Assembly (NCBI GenBank): GCA_050951505.1
Contig: JBMNJE010000002.1
Coordinates: forward strand, 132,992 to 196,991
Origin: DUOA01 sp012839095
GTDB lineage: Bacteria > Bacillota > Clostridia > Caldicoprobacterales > DTU083
Direction: 5' to 3'
DNA length: 64,000 nucleotides
Part shown: in pieces, positions 26,062 through 34,500 of the stretch
Layout of the letters: each line of letters opens with the position of its first letter
Numbering within the stretch: the stretch's first letter is position 1
Notes under the pieces: model-generated
Databases searched by the model: none
The model's input: the letters and a program-made list of their open reading frames with translations, nothing else
What the model was told of the DNA's origin: nothing
Translations under genes and position numbers: made by a program

Positions 26062-26137
26062 GCCCATGTAGCTCAGCAGGCAGAGCGCCGCCATGGTAAG
26101 GCGGAGGTCACCGGTTCAATCCCGGTCGTGGGCTCCA
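26062..26137 (+). tRNA. tRNA-Thr (anticodon GGT)
   Basis: 76 nt including encoded CCA. Acceptor GCCCATG/CGTGGGC, D arm GCTC/GAGC, anticodon stem CCGCC/GGCGG with loop ATGGTAA (anticodon GGT, reads ACC/ACT), T arm CACCGG TTCAATC CCGGT. It is cotranscribed with tRNA-Gly and tuf. Confidence 0.96.
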
Positions 26138-26247
26138 TACAAGAGACTTTGCTCCGGCTTCCGACAACTGGCATCCGACTTCCAAAAATGAGCCACCAGG
26201 AAGAGTTGTAATGAGAATCCATGGAAAAACAAAGGAGGAGAGCTTTC

Positions 26248-27459
26248 ATGGCAAAGGCAAAATTTGAAAGAACCAAGCCCCATGTCAACGTAGGAACCAT
26301 AGGGCACGTTGACCACGGCAAGACCACACTGACGGCGGCAATAACCACCATCATGGCCCAGTTTGGCAGAGCCCAGGCCACCAAGTATGATGAGATTGAC
26401 AAGGCGCCGGAAGAGAAGGAAAGAGGAATAACCATCAATACCTCCCACGTGGAGTATGAGACTGAGAACCGCCACTATGCGCACGTTGACTGTCCCGGAC
26501 ACGCCGACTATGTAAAGAATATGATCACCGGTGCAGCGCAGATGGACGGAGCCATCCTGGTAGTATCCGCAGCAGACGGCCCCATGCCTCAGACCCGGGA
26601 GCATATCCTGCTGGCCCGTCAGGTAGGTGTACCCTACATTGTAGTATTCATGAACAAGACCGACATGGTAGACGACGAAGAACTGCTGGAACTGGTTGAG
26701 CTGGAAGTAAGAGAGCTTCTGAGCGAGTACGAGTTCCCCGGCGACGACATTCCGGTTATCAGAGGTTCAGCTCTTAAGGCACTGGAAGCATCCCAGAGCG
26801 GAGTTGATGTAGCTTCTGATCCCTGGTGCAAGCCCATCTTCGAGCTGATGGAAGCGGTAGATGCATACGTACCGACTCCTGAGCGCGATACCGATAAGCC
26901 CTTCCTGATGCCCGTAGAGGACGTATTCTCCATAACCGGCCGCGGCACGGTTGCCACCGGCAGAGTAGAGAGAGGAACCGTCAAGGTATCAGACACAGTA
27001 GAGATAGTAGGACTTGCAGACGAGTCCAGAAGCACCGTAGTAACCGGTGTTGAGATGTTCCGGAAGATGCTGGATTCCGCAGTGGCCGGCGATAATATCG
27101 GTGCACTTCTCCGCGGCGTACAGAGGACTGAAATCGAGCGCGGCCAGGTATTGGCCAAGCCCGGCAGCATCAAGCCCCATACCCATTTCAGATCCGAGGT
27201 CTACGTACTGACCAAGGAAGAGGGCGGACGTCACACCCCCTTCTTCAACGGCTACAGACCCCAGTTTTACTTCCGTACAACGGACGTAACAGGCGTTATT
27301 GAGCTTCCTGAGGGAGTTGAGATGGTAATGCCCGGAGACAACATCCAGATGACCATCAAGCTTATCACCCCCATCGCCATTGAGGAAGGTCTGCGCTTCG
27401 CAATCCGTGAAGGCGGAAGAACAGTGGGGGCCGGTGTTGTTGCCTCTATTATAGAGTAA
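26248..27459 (+). CDS. tuf: Elongation factor Tu, copy 1
   Basis: A 403-residue GTPase that carries aminoacyl-tRNA to the ribosome. G motifs: GHVDHGKTT, the switch region KERGITINTSHVEY, DCPGH, NKTD. Domains 2 and 3 follow. ATG at 26248 has AAAGGAGGAG at 7 nt; the in-frame ATG at 26221 precedes this ribosome site. DNA is identical to the copy at 42175 from the start codon to 27380, with five differences only in the last 80 bases; the proteins differ at one residue (Ile versus Val near the C-terminus). Sits after tRNA-Gly and tRNA-Thr and has its own terminator. Confidence 0.98.
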   Translation: MAKAKFERTKPHVNVGTIGHVDHGKTTLTAAITTIMAQFGRAQATKYDEIDKAPEEKERGITINTSHVEYETENRHYAHVDCPGHADYVKNMITGAAQMDGAILVVSAADGPMPQTREHILLARQVGVPYIVVFMNKTDMVDDEELLELVELEVRELLSEYEFPGDDIPVIRGSALKALEASQSGVDVASDPWCKPIFELMEAVDAYVPTPERDTDKPFLMPVEDVFSITGRGTVATGRVERGTVKVSDTVEIVGLADESRSTVVTGVEMFRKMLDSAVAGDNIGALLRGVQRTEIERGQVLAKPGSIKPHTHFRSEVYVLTKEEGGRHTPFFNGYRPQFYFRTTDVTGVIELPEGVEMVMPGDNIQMTIKLITPIAIEEGLRFAIREGGRTVGAGVVASIIE

Positions 27460-27526
27460 GGCAGGATCCTTTTATCGCTTTAGAAAGCTGTTGATGTACC
27501 TATTGCTGATTACTGAATGATTACTG

Positions 27527-27561
27527 AATAAGTAAGGGGGAATACCCCTTGCTTATTTTTT
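27527..27561 (+). terminator. Rho-independent terminator of tuf copy 1
   Basis: Stem AATAAGTAAGGGG/CCCCTTGCTTATT (13 bp, one G-T) with a 5-nt loop and a T run. Separates the tRNA-tuf unit from rpmG. Confidence 0.92.
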
Positions 27562-27574
27562 GAAAACTGCCTTA

Positions 27575-27603
27575 TTGACACTGCTTTTATGGTATGATAA
27601 ATT
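27575..27603 (+). promoter_or_regulatory. SigA-type promoter of rpmG-secE-nusG-rplKA
   Basis: TTGACA, 17-bp spacer, TAAATT, about 90 bp before rpmG and directly after the tuf terminator. Confidence 0.65.
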
Positions 27604-27694
27604 ATATGAGTATGATCACTGTGATAATTTTGCCGGTTTGTGAGCCAATATCATATATCAGCATGTGATTTTCGGGCTAAGTGAGGTGGGAACA

Positions 27695-27844
27695 ATGAGA
27701 GTAAAGATTACCCTGGCTTGTACTGATTGCAAGCAGCGTAATTATAATAGCATGAAAAACAGAAAGAATGATCCTGACAGACTTGAAATGAAAAAATACT
27801 GTAAATTCTGCAAGAGCCATACTCTCCACAGAGAAACAAGGTAA
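27695..27844 (+). CDS. rpmG: 50S ribosomal protein L33
   Basis: A 49-residue L33 of the zinc (C+) form: CTDC near the N-terminus and CKFC near the C-terminus form the ribbon, ending HTLHRETR. ATG follows GAGGTGGG at 6 nt. First gene of rpmG-secE-nusG. In many Firmicutes a tRNA-Trp lies between rpmG and secE; none is present here (33-bp gap). Confidence 0.95.
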   Translation: MRVKITLACTDCKQRNYNSMKNRKNDPDRLEMKKYCKFCKSHTLHRETR

Positions 27845-27876
27845 TTTCTGTGAGAACGGGATAAGGATGTGAAGAA

Positions 27877-28107
27877 ATGGCGAAGAAGAAGGAAGTCTCC
27901 AAAAAGCCGGTAGCTAAGGAAAAGAAAGGTTCTGGAATTAAAAAGTATTTTCGGAGCGTAGTTTCCGAAATGAAGAAGGTAACATGGCCAAGCCGCAAGG
28001 AACTGATTAATTCCACTATTGTGGTACTGACCTTTATTCTGATCTTTTCTGTTATCGTAGGCATCATTGATTTTGGCCTGGGCACGCTTCTTGAATTGAT
28101 TACGTAA
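27877..28107 (+). CDS. secE: Preprotein translocase subunit SecE
   Basis: A 76-residue single-span SecE. A Lys-rich cytosolic N-terminus (KKEVSKKPVAKEKK) is followed by the amphipathic YFRSVVSEMKKVTWPSRKEL signature and one membrane helix (STIVVLTFILIFSVIVGIID). It clamps SecY in the SecYEG channel. The secY gene is at 53009. Cotranscribed with nusG 44 bp downstream. Confidence 0.96.
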   Translation: MAKKKEVSKKPVAKEKKGSGIKKYFRSVVSEMKKVTWPSRKELINSTIVVLTFILIFSVIVGIIDFGLGTLLELIT

Positions 28108-28151
28108 GAGAAGGAGGGGGGGTCGAGGGATAGCCTGGACCCTTTTGGTTT

Positions 28152-28682
28152 ATGTCAGATAATGAAAATACACAGGGAAAATGGTATGTGATTCACACCT
28201 ATTCCGGATATGAGAATAAGGTTAAGGCCAACATCGAAAAGATAGTTGAAAACCGCAACCTGCAGGATTTGATCTTCGAAATCAAAGTGCCCATGGAGGA
28301 ACAGCTGGAGGAAAAGGACGGCCGCAGAAGAGCCGTCATGCGAAAGATCTACCCGGGTTATGTCATGGTCAAGATGATTATGACCGACGAATCCTGGTAT
28401 GTCATACGAAATACCCGGGGCGTAACCGGTTTTGTCGGGCCGGGCTCCAAGCCCATTCCACTAACCGATGATGAAGTTCGCGCCATGGGTGTGGAGTTTA
28501 TTCCGGTTAAACTGGATGCAGAAGTAGGAGACAATGTTCGGGTTATATCGGGTCCGCTGGAAAACTTTATCGGCTCCATAGAGGAGATTTATCCCGAAAA
28601 GCAGAAAGTCAGGGTTCTTGTTTCCATGTTTGGAAGGGATACCCCTGTTGAACTGGAATACCATCAAATTCAAAAGATATAG
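28152..28682 (+). CDS. nusG: Transcription termination/antitermination factor NusG
   Basis: A 176-residue NusG: NGN domain (WYVIHTYSGYENKVKANIEK, YPGYVMVKMIMTDESWYVIR) and C-terminal KOW domain (VGDNVRVISGPLENFIGSIE). It binds the RNA polymerase clamp and couples it to ribosome or Rho. The ATG lacks an adjacent ribosome site. A strong AAGGAGGGGG lies 31-41 nt upstream, and GGGTC (28120-28124) can pair with GACCC (28138-28142), which would loop out the spacer and bring the site to normal distance. Confidence 0.97.
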   Translation: MSDNENTQGKWYVIHTYSGYENKVKANIEKIVENRNLQDLIFEIKVPMEEQLEEKDGRRRAVMRKIYPGYVMVKMIMTDESWYVIRNTRGVTGFVGPGSKPIPLTDDEVRAMGVEFIPVKLDAEVGDNVRVISGPLENFIGSIEEIYPEKQKVRVLVSMFGRDTPVELEYHQIQKI

Positions 28683-28712
28683 CTTATGTGATCATGTGAG
28701 GAGGTGTAAAAA

Positions 28713-29138
28713 GTGGCAAAGAAAATTACCGGTTATGTCAAACTGCAGATACCTGCAGGCAAGGCAACACCTGCACCGCCGGTCGGTCCTGCCCTGGGGC
28801 AGCATGGAGTCAACATCATGGGCTTTTGCAAAGAGTTCAATGAAAGAACAGCCAAGCAGGCAGGGATGATTATTCCTGTTGTTATAACCGTTTACCAGGA
28901 TCGCTCCTTTACATTCATAACCAAGACGCCGCCCGCTGCTGTTTTAATTAAGAAGGCAGTCGGACTTGACAAGGCATCTGACAAACCGAATGTGAATAAG
29001 GTAGCAAAGCTGACCAAAAAGCAGGTACAGGAAATAGCAGAAACCAAGATGCCCGATCTTAATGCAGCCAGTCTGGAAGCCGCTATGAGCATGGTGGCCG
29101 GAACAGCTCGCAGCATGGGTGTCACCGTAGAAGAGTAA
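28713..29138 (+). CDS. rplK: 50S ribosomal protein L11
   Basis: A 141-residue L11, part of the GTPase-associated center where it binds 23S rRNA with L10/L12. N-terminal KLQIPAGKATPAPPVGPALG and the C-terminal RNA-binding domain are intact. GTG start follows AGGAGGTG at 6 nt. Followed by rplA after a 103-bp gap containing a possible L1 target structure. Confidence 0.97.
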   Translation: MAKKITGYVKLQIPAGKATPAPPVGPALGQHGVNIMGFCKEFNERTAKQAGMIIPVVITVYQDRSFTFITKTPPAAVLIKKAVGLDKASDKPNVNKVAKLTKKQVQEIAETKMPDLNAASLEAAMSMVAGTARSMGVTVEE

Positions 29139-29154
29139 AAAGTTAAGCATTTAA

Positions 29155-29230
29155 TTAAAAAAAGTGGCAGGAAACCTACCCTTAAGCCTGAAACCATGGC
29201 TTTGGAGGAAGGCCCGTTACGACCACAAGG
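29155..29230 (+). promoter_or_regulatory. Possible structured leader before rplA
   Basis: The 103-bp rplK-rplA gap contains GTGG (about 29164) and CCAC (about 29223) flanking a GC-rich middle, directly before the rplA ribosome site. L1 is known to regulate its own operon by binding an rRNA-like site in the mRNA; that this is such a site is only a guess from position. Confidence 0.3.
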
Positions 29231-29241
29231 AGGAATAAAAG

Positions 29242-29937
29242 ATGAAACGCGGTAAGAAATATTTGGAAAGTGCAAAGCTTGTTGACCGCAGCAAGCTCTA
29301 TGATCCCGTAGAAGCGCTGGAACTGGTTCAGCAGATTTCAAAAGCCAAATTTGACGAAACCATTGAGCTTTCAGTTCGTCTGGGCGTGGATCCCAGGCAC
29401 GCCGATCAGCAGGTCCGGGGAGCCGTTGTTTTACCTCATGGGACAGGTAAGACGGTAAAGGTACTGGTCTTTGCCAAAGGTGAAAAGGCCAGGGAAGCCG
29501 AAGAGGCCGGTGCTGACTTTGTAGGCGCCGAAGATATGATCGCAAAGATCCAGAATGAAAACTGGTTTGAATTTGATGTGTGTGTTGCCACTCCCGATAT
29601 GATGGGTCTGGTAGGCCGGCTGGGACGCGTTTTAGGACCAAAGGGACTTATGCCCAATCCTAAATCCGGTACGGTGACCATGGATGTGGCCAGGGCTATT
29701 AAAGAGATCAAGGCCGGTAAAGTTGAGTACAGAGTGGACAGGTCTTCCATAATACATGTACCTATCGGCAAGAAATCTTTTGGCACCGATAAACTGTATG
29801 AAAATCTTCAGACCTTGATGGATGCGATTATCAAGGCAAAACCCGCTGCCGCCAAGGGAACCTATCTGCGAAGCGTGGTTATTTCAGCAACCATGAGTCC
29901 CGGTGTTAAGGTGAATGGAGCCAGATTCCAAAACTAA
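29242..29937 (+). CDS. rplA: 50S ribosomal protein L1
   Basis: A 231-residue L1 forming the L1 stalk that moves deacylated tRNA out of the E site. Typical blocks: MKRGKKYLESAKLVDRSKLY at the start, VGRLGRVLGPKGLMPNPKSGT in domain II, and TKGTYLRSV-like C-terminal segment. ATG follows AAGGAGGA at 7 nt. Confidence 0.97.
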   Translation: MKRGKKYLESAKLVDRSKLYDPVEALELVQQISKAKFDETIELSVRLGVDPRHADQQVRGAVVLPHGTGKTVKVLVFAKGEKAREAEEAGADFVGAEDMIAKIQNENWFEFDVCVATPDMMGLVGRLGRVLGPKGLMPNPKSGTVTMDVARAIKEIKAGKVEYRVDRSSIIHVPIGKKSFGTDKLYENLQTLMDAIIKAKPAAAKGTYLRSVVISATMSPGVKVNGARFQN

Positions 29938-29959
29938 GTTTCCGGAATCTGCCTGCTTC

Positions 29960-29988
29960 TTGACAACCTTGATAGATTGCATTATAAT
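29960..29988 (+). promoter_or_regulatory. Consensus SigA promoter of rplJL
   Basis: TTGACA, 17-bp spacer, TATAAT: a perfect consensus, 22 bp after rplA. It drives the L10 leader and rplJ-rplL. Confidence 0.92.
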
Positions 29989-30019
29989 GTCCTATGATAA
30001 TTGAATATAATTGAAGCAT

Positions 30020-30128
30020 GGTCTTATCGTAGACAGCAGGTGCTTTTCAGCTTAATCAACTGCCTGCCGAGGTAAGGGAATGTATTGAAAATATACTGCC
30101 CTCTTGCCTTTTGGCAAGAGGGCCTTTT
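30020..30128 (+). ncRNA. Ribosomal protein L10 leader with attenuator
   Basis: Between the rplJ promoter and gene. The segment AGACAGCAGGTGC ... CTGCCTGCCGAGG is like the Firmicutes L10 leader, where an L10-L12 complex binds an rRNA-mimicking kink-turn. It ends with hairpin GCCCTCTTGCC/GGCAAGAGGGC (30098-30123) plus CTTTT, acting as an attenuator about 65 bp before the rplJ start. Confidence 0.85.
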
Positions 30129-30191
30129 AATACGTCTTTCTTCGATAAGCAAGCGCCCCATGCTGTATTAAGAAAGGAGGTGCTGTGGATA

Positions 30192-30713
30192 GTGTCTGTC
30201 AGAGAACAAAAAGAACAAATCGTTGCGGAAATCAAGCAAAAGCTTTCCGAAAACAGCAGTGCAATCCTCATTGACTACAGGGGATTGACGGTAGCGGAAG
30301 TCACTGAGCTTAGAAAAGAATTCAGAGAAAATGATGTGGACTACAAGGTGTACAAGAACACCCTGACCGAACTTGCAGCCAAAGAGCTGGGTATGGACGA
30401 CCTGATTCCCTTTCTGAAAGGTCCCACCGCCATTGCCTTCGGCGTCAAGGACCCGGTAGCTCCTGCCAAAATTCTTACCGAGGGTATGAAGAAACTGAAG
30501 AAGATGCAGTTTAAGGCAGGGGTAGTAGAAGGCAGGATTATCGACGTGGACGGCATCAAGGCACTGGCCGAGCTGCCATCCCGGGAAGAACTCATTGCCA
30601 AAATGCTGGGCAGCATGAATGCTCCCATTTCCGGGCTGGTCAACGTGCTGGGCGGTACCATGCGTTCACTGCTTTACGCATTGAATGCCGTGAAGGAAGC
30701 AAAAGAAGCTTAA
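30192..30713 (+). CDS. rplJ: 50S ribosomal protein L10
   Basis: A 173-residue L10, the base that attaches L7/L12 dimers to the ribosome. Opens SVREQKEQIVAEIKQKL, contains the IDYRGLTVAEVTELRKEF core and a C-terminal helix for L12 binding. The GTG at 30192 follows AGGAGGTG at 9 nt; longer in-frame readings run back through the attenuator hairpin and are not credible. Confidence 0.96.
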   Translation: MSVREQKEQIVAEIKQKLSENSSAILIDYRGLTVAEVTELRKEFRENDVDYKVYKNTLTELAAKELGMDDLIPFLKGPTAIAFGVKDPVAPAKILTEGMKKLKKMQFKAGVVEGRIIDVDGIKALAELPSREELIAKMLGSMNAPISGLVNVLGGTMRSLLYALNAVKEAKEA

Positions 30714-30745
30714 AGAAAATAATTTGAAAACAGGAGGATATTAAA

Positions 30746-31120
30746 ATGAATAAACAAGAAATTTTGGATGCTATAAAAAATATGACCGTACTGGAGCTTG
30801 CCGAACTGGTTAAGGCTCTGGAAGAAGAATTCGGCGTAAGCGCCGCTGCTCCCGTAGCTGCTGTAGCAGCTCCTGCTGCCGGTGCCGCTGCTCCCGCTGA
30901 AGAGGAAAAGACCGAGTTCGACGCTGTTCTGACTGATGTAGGCTCACAGAAGATCAAAGTTATCAAGGTTGTCCGTGAGGTAACCGGTCTGGGTCTGAAG
31001 GAAGCCAAGGATTTGGTTGAAGCAGCTCCCAAGGCAGTTAAGGAAGGCCTTTCCAAGGAAGATGCCGAAGCTGTCAAGGCTAAATTTGATGAAGTAGGAG
31101 CAAAGATCGAAATCAAATAA
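30746..31120 (+). CDS. rplL: 50S ribosomal protein L7/L12
   Basis: A 124-residue L7/L12: N-terminal dimerization helices (LELAELVKALEEEFGV), an Ala-rich hinge (about residues 36-54), and the C-terminal factor-binding domain with KIKVIKVVREVTGLGLKEAK. It recruits translation GTPases. ATG follows AGGAGG at 8 nt. Followed by a strong terminator. Confidence 0.97.
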   Translation: MNKQEILDAIKNMTVLELAELVKALEEEFGVSAAAPVAAVAAPAAGAAAPAEEEKTEFDAVLTDVGSQKIKVIKVVREVTGLGLKEAKDLVEAAPKAVKEGLSKEDAEAVKAKFDEVGAKIEIK

Positions 31121-31138
31121 CTGAGATTATAAGAGAAA

Positions 31139-31184
31139 AAGCAATAAGGAGCTCTGCCCTGTAATGAGCTCCTTATTGCTTTGA
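31139..31184 (+). terminator. Rho-independent terminator after rplL
   Basis: 16-bp perfect stem AAGCAATAAGGAGCTC/GAGCTCCTTATTGCTT with an 11-nt loop, then TTGATTT. Could be partial, as in other bacteria where rplL-rpoB attenuation sets polymerase subunit levels. Confidence 0.9.
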
Positions 31185-31508
31185 TTTCCTTCTTATTAGT
31201 CAATACTCTGTAACCTGCGAGAGCAGGACTGAAAAAACACAAAATTATGATTGACAATACTACCGTATTATGATAGTATTGTAAATTGCATTAATGGTTC
31301 TTAAGACAACCTATATTGCATATCTTTGCTTTTTTGCGTGTTCAGACTGAGTGGGTTGGCTTTTTGTGTCCAACTCTATTTTACACTGAATAGGGTATAA
31401 AATGCAAGGGTATAATATATATTAATGCCCATTTATTCATACTTCAAAATCTCCATAGTAATTCGTGGATGTATTTGGCTTCAACTATACTTAAGGGGTG
31501 AGATGTAC
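31185..31508. other. 324-bp upstream region of rpoB
   Basis: No gene. Contains a TTGACA at 31251, the inverted repeat listed separately, a weak GTTGG/CCAAC hairpin at about 31354-31374, and a TATAAT at 31411 that has no matching -35 box. The leader to rpoB is long and could carry regulation. Confidence 0.5.
31251..31281 (+). promoter_or_regulatory. Candidate rpoBC promoter overlapped by an inverted repeat
   Basis: TTGACA (31251-31256), 17-bp spacer, TAGTAT (31274-31279). An exact inverted repeat CAATACTA (31255-31262)/TAGTATTG (31274-31281) overlaps both promoter boxes, as an operator would. No regulator is known to me for this site. Confidence 0.5.
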
Positions 31509-34500
31509 ATGTTGCATCCAGAGCAGTTTGGCAAGAGAACCAGAATGAGTTACTCCAAAATCGACGAGGTCCTGGAGATGCCAAACCTCATCGAGGTTCA
31601 GAAGAACTCATACAATTGGTTTTTGGAAAAGGGACTCCGGGAGGTTTTCGACGACATATCTCCTATTACCGACTACACCGAAAATCTGGTTCTGGAGTTC
31701 GTTGATTATTACCTGGATGATAAGCCCAAGTACTCGGAGGAAGAGTGCAAGGAGCGGGATGTTACCTATTCCAAGCCTCTCAAGGTCCGGGTCCGGCTGA
31801 TCAACCGGGAAACAGGCGAAGTAAAGGAACAAGAGGTTTTTATGGGGGATTTCCCCATCATGACCGATAAGGGAACCTTTATAATCAATGGGGCAGAGCG
31901 GGTTATCGTCAGTCAGCTGGTTCGCTCTCCCGGCGTCTATTATGCAGAACAAATCGACAAGACAGGCAAAAAGCTTTTTTCCGCAACGCTTATTCCCAAC
32001 CGCGGTGCCTGGCTGGAATATGAAACAGATTCCAATGACATAGTCTATGTTCGCGTGGATCGCACCCGTAAAATCAACATTACGGTGCTTCTACGGGCAC
32101 TGGGATATGGTACCGATGTGGAGATAAAGGAACTCTTAGGCGAAGATGAACGTCTTTTGGCTACCATAGACAGCGACAATACCAACTCGGTGGAAGAAGG
32201 TCTGCTGGAAATTTACAAACGGCTGCGGCCCGGTGAACCGCCTACGGTGGAGAGTGCCAGCCAGCTTCTCAGATCCCTCTTTTTTGATCCCAAGCGATAT
32301 GATTTGGCCAGGGTAGGCAGATACAAATTCAACAAGAAACTGGCTCTGGCTCCGCGCATTGCGGGGAAACGCCTGGCAGAGCATGCTGTGGATCCCGGCA
32401 CCGGCGAAGTTCTGGCTGAGGAAGGAGAAAGGCTGACCCGGGAAAAGGCAGAGGAGATTCAGAATGCCGGCATAAATGAGATCACAATTTTGCTGGACAG
32501 CGGAAAGACAGTGAAGGTGCTGGGCAATAATTTTGTTGAAGCCGGCGGTTATCTGGATTTTGACCCCAAAGAAGCGGGAATCAATGAAAAGGTACATTAT
32601 CCCACATTTAAAAACATATTGGACAGGGTAAAGGATACTGATGAGCTGAAAGAGGCTCTCAGGGAATCCATTGACGACTTGATCCCCAGGCATATTCTGG
32701 TTGATGATATTATTGCATCCGTCAGTTATAACCTGCATCTGGCAAATGGTGTGGGGCAGATTGACGATATTGATCATCTGGGCAACCGCAGACTCCGTTC
32801 TGTCGGTGAGCTTTTGCAGAATCAGTTTCGTATCGGCCTTTCCAGAATGGAGAGGGTAATCAAGGAAAGAATGACCATACAGGATATAGATGTGATCACC
32901 CCTCAGGCCCTCATAAATATCCGTCCGGTTTCCGCTGCCATTAAAGAGTTCTTTGGCAGCAGCCAGCTGTCCCAGTTCATGGATCAGACCAACCCCCTGG
33001 CGGAGCTCACTCACAAGAGAAGACTGAGCGCACTGGGTCCCGGCGGTCTGAGTCGTGAGAGGGCGGGTTTTGAAGTGCGTGACGTTCACTACTCCCACTA
33101 CAGCCGAATATGTCCCATTGAGACACCGGAAGGCCCCAACATCGGCCTCATCGGCTCCCTGAGCACCTACGCCAGAATCAATGAATATGGGTTCATTGAG
33201 GCACCGTACAGAAAGGTTGATCACGAAAAGCAGGTGGTAACCAGTGAGATTGTATATCTCACTGCCGACGAAGAGGATGAATACATCATCGCTCAGGGTA
33301 ACGAGCCCCTGGATGAGGACGGCCACTTTGTGGACGAACGGGTAATGGTCCGGCTGCGGGAGGAGATCCTGGAGGTTCCGCGGGATCAGGTGGATTTCAT
33401 GGACGTATCACCCAAACAGCTGGTATCCGTTGCAACTGCCCTTATTCCCTTTTTGGAGAACAATGACGCCAACCGGGCACTGATGGGTTCCAACATGCAG
33501 AGACAGGCTGTTCCGCTGGTTCGGCCGGAAGCGCCTATCATCGGCACGGGAATGGAGGCCAAAGCCGCCAGGGACTCCGGCGTTGTAGTCCTAGCCAGAG
33601 AGTCCGGTGTAGTAAGCAAGGTGTCTTCCGATCTCATTATAATCAAGGGAAATGACGGCAATGAATATCGCTACGATCTGCTGAAATTCAAGCGTTCCAA
33701 TCAGGGCACCTGCATCAATCAGAGGCCCATAGTTACCGAAGGCGAGATCGTGGAAAAAGGCCAGACCATTGCCGACGGCCCCTCCACCGACGGAGGAGAG
33801 CTGGCTCTCGGCCGCAATGTATTGGTCGGCTTTATGAGCTGGGAAGGCTATAATTACGAAGACGCGATTTTAATAAGCGAAAGGCTGGTCAAGGATGATG
33901 TCTTCACCTCTGTGCATATAGAGGAGTACGAGTCCGAAGCCAGAGACACCAAGCTGGGTCCTGAAGAAATTACCAGGGACATTCCCAACGTGGGGGATGA
34001 AGCCCTTAAGGACCTGGATGAGAGAGGTATTATACGCATTGGTGCCGAGGTGCGGGCCGGCGATATTCTGGTAGGAAAGGTTACTCCCAAAGGGGAAACC
34101 GAGCTTACCGCTGAAGAGCGTCTCCTGCGTGCCATTTTCGGGGAAAAGGCCCGTGAGGTCCGGGATACCTCCCTTAAGGTGCCCCATGGAGAAAGCGGCA
34201 TCGTGGTTGACGTAAAGGTATTCACCCGGGAAAACGGCGACGAGCTGCCTCCGGGGGTCAACCAGCTGGTTCGCGTCTATGTGGCACAGAAGAGAAAGAT
34301 ATCGGTAGGTGACAAGATGGCCGGACGCCATGGCAACAAGGGCGTCATATCCAGGGTTCTTCCCGAAGAGGATATGCCCTTCCTTCCCGACGGCACGCCC
34401 CTTGAAATCTGCCTGAATCCCCTGGGTGTTCCCTCCCGTATGAATATCGGGCAGATACTGGAAGTTCACCTTGGCCTGGCAGCCAAAGCCAAAGGCTGGC

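Noticed and set aside
26634..27173. Ser/Thr-rich 179-residue frame opposite tuf, identical opposite both copies
   Set aside because: Identity follows from tuf itself; no ribosome site or family match, a classical antisense shadow.
30111..30191. Longer L10 reading from 30111
   Set aside because: It would translate the attenuator hairpin of the L10 leader.
31411..31416. TATAAT just before rpoB as a promoter
   Set aside because: No -35 box at 16-18 bp and no extended -10 TG.
31425..31508. Longer RpoB reading from 31425
   Set aside because: No ribosome site, and the sequence before MLHPEQFGKRTR does not resemble RpoB.
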